5,010 bases of DNA. Source: an uncultured Collinsella sp. (GTDB taxonomy: Bacteria; Actinomycetota; Coriobacteriia; Coriobacteriales; Coriobacteriaceae). Location: the NCBI GenBank assembly GCA_900752425.1, contig CAADVE010000247.1:1-5010 (forward strand), read 5' to 3'. The notes under the pieces are model-generated. The model did not search any database. It was not told where the DNA came from and saw only the letters and a list, made by a program, of their open reading frames with translations. Made by a program: the position numbers and the translations under genes. Positions 3,921 to 5,010 of this stretch are shown here, piece after piece (the stretch's first letter is position 1; each line of letters begins with the position of its first letter).

Positions 3921-4901
3921 TTGGATATTATCGAGCTTCTAAAATCTGCCTTCATGGGCCTGGTCGAGGGCATCACCGAATGGCTGCCCGTCTCGTCGAC
4001 CGGTCACATGATCTTGGTGGACGAGTTCGTCAAGATGAACGTGAGCGAGACGTTCTGGAATATGTTCCTGGTCGTGATTCAGCTTGGCGCCATTTTGGCC
4101 GTCTGCGTCCTGTTCTTCCATGAGCTCAATCCGTTCTCGCCCAGCAAGGGCAAGGAGGGCCGTCGCGACACCTGGGTACTGTGGGGCAAGATTGTGCTCG
4201 GCTGCATTCCCGCTGCGGCGATCGGTCTGCCGCTTAACGACTGGATGGAGGAGCATTTCTACAATGCTCCCGTCGTGGCGTTGGCGCTCATTGTGTACGG
4301 CGTGCTGTTTATCGTGATCGAGAACTGGCGCGCGAGCAAGCGCGAGGAAATGGCCGTTGCCGGTTCGTTTGGTTCGCGTGCTGTGGTGTCGGGTGGACGT
4401 CCCGCCGGTGCGCACTTTGCGGCGCCCGCCGCGGCTACCGCTGAGGATGAGGATGATGACGAGGATCTGGACTTTGGCTCCATCGCCACGCTCGAGGACC
4501 TGAGCTGGAAGACTGCGCTGGGTATCGGCTGCTTCCAGGTGCTTTCGCTGGTGCCTGGTACGTCTCGCTCCGGTTCTACCATCATCGGCGGCCTGCTTTT
4601 GGGCTGCACGCGTTCGGTGGCGTCCAAGTTTACGTTCTTCCTGGCCATCCCTGTTATGTTTGGCGCGAGTGCGCTCAAGCTGGTCAAGTACTTCATCAAG
4701 GGCGGCACGTTCGGCGCCAACGAGGTCGCTATCTTGGGTGTGGGCTGCGTTGTGGCCTTTGTGGTTTCGCTCATCGCCATCAAGTGGCTCATGGGCTTCG
4801 TCCGCCGTCACGACTTCAAGTGCTTCGGTGTTTACCGCATCATCCTGGGCATCGTAGTGCTCGCATATTTCTTCGTTCTGGAGCCGATGCTCGGCCTCTA
4901 A
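3921..4901 (+). CDS. uppP: Undecaprenyl-diphosphate phosphatase UppP (BacA family), 326 aa, with internal insertion
   Basis: Integral membrane enzyme that removes one phosphate from undecaprenyl pyrophosphate, recycling the lipid carrier for peptidoglycan and other wall polymers; overproduction gives bacitracin resistance. From the TTG start the protein begins MDIIELLKSAFMGLVEG, as the family does. The first signature, EGITEWLPVSSTGH (16-29), keeps E16, E20, S25-S26-T27 and H29. The second, VPGTSRSGST (211-220), keeps R216. Membrane segments lie at about 44-66, 86-105, 115-134, 238-254, 268-293 and 302-320, with re-entrant stretches around both signatures. Typical members have about 265-290 residues; the excess is one hydrophilic block at about 141-188, between the two halves, Ala/Gly-rich and then acidic (EDEDDDEDLD, 175-184). 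The catalytic residues are intact, so it should be active. It is monocistronic here, with a leader holding a possible attenuator and a strong terminator after the TAA. Confidence 0.95.
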   Translation: MDIIELLKSAFMGLVEGITEWLPVSSTGHMILVDEFVKMNVSETFWNMFLVVIQLGAILAVCVLFFHELNPFSPSKGKEGRRDTWVLWGKIVLGCIPAAAIGLPLNDWMEEHFYNAPVVALALIVYGVLFIVIENWRASKREEMAVAGSFGSRAVVSGGRPAGAHFAAPAAATAEDEDDDEDLDFGSIATLEDLSWKTALGIGCFQVLSLVPGTSRSGSTIIGGLLLGCTRSVASKFTFFLAIPVMFGASALKLVKYFIKGGTFGANEVAILGVGCVVAFVVSLIAIKWLMGFVRRHDFKCFGVYRIILGIVVLAYFFVLEPMLGL

Positions 4902-4945
4902 CTTAGTCGACGCTGCGCGGCGGCCGGGGCGACAACTTGTCATTC

Positions 4946-4987
4946 AAAGGGGGTGGCATGACCAAAAGGTCTATGCCGCCCCCTTTT
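4946..4987 (+). terminator. Strong intrinsic terminator after uppP
   Basis: The arm at 4946-4963 (AAAGGGGGTGGCATGACC) pairs with 4968-4986 around an AAAA loop: 18 pairs with one G-U pair and one bulged base in the right arm, ending in a TTTT run (4984-4987). It begins 44 bases after the uppP stop codon. The complement also has a short T-run, so it may work weakly in the other direction. Nothing recognisable follows to 5010. Confidence 0.9.
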
Positions 4988-5010
4988 CATGCCAATTTGT
5001 TCGCTCTGGC

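Noticed and set aside
3939..4943. Minus-strand open frame (334 codons) opposite uppP
   Set aside because: It lies across the whole uppP gene and into its terminator. Its His/Arg-rich translation resembles no family and is typical of antisense shadow.
4958..5010. Small open frame starting at the ATGs in the last 60 bases
   Set aside because: The ATGs lie within the arms of the uppP terminator and have no separate evidence of coding.

Overview
The window is GC-rich, gene-dense bacterial chromosome with SD-led genes. Gene content, codon use and the style of the proteins suggest a gut Coriobacteriia actinobacterium, most likely Collinsella or a close relative. That placement is an inference from general resemblance; no rRNA or other phylogenetic marker is present. 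No tRNA, rRNA, CRISPR array, transposase or phage gene was seen.

Layout, left to right. The 3' end of purH (purine synthesis) closes at 142. A 250-base gap without a gene follows; it holds a long imperfect inverted repeat, a short hairpin and a good intrinsic terminator that ends only 17 bases before the next start codon. A 243-residue protein of unknown function (394-1125) comes next, with a weak fold-level resemblance to class IV aminotransferases. A palindromic element begins at its stop codon. A two-component operon follows: an OmpR-family response regulator (1306-1977) and, 9 bases later, a two-helix histidine kinase of the intramembrane-sensing (BceS/GraS-like) type (1987-3030). This operon converges on a minus-strand universal stress protein gene (3234-3671). 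The space between them carries a strong terminator and a 91-base nested hairpin. A divergent intergenic region (3672-3920) leads to uppP (TTG start at 3921, stop at 4901), the undecaprenyl-pyrophosphate phosphatase, which has an unusual Ala/Gly-rich and acidic insertion. A strong terminator follows it.

How the genes may work together. The middle and right parts have an envelope-stress flavour. BceS/GraS-like kinases typically sense cell-wall-active peptides such as bacitracin, usually with a BceAB-type ABC transporter. UppP makes the lipid carrier phosphate whose pyrophosphate precursor is the bacitracin target. No such transporter lies in the window, so a functional link between the kinase pair, the stress protein and uppP is a hypothesis from proximity and family knowledge. 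Nothing here is clearly a new system. The most interesting leads are the uppP insertion, the unknown protein at 394 and the three large palindromic elements between genes.
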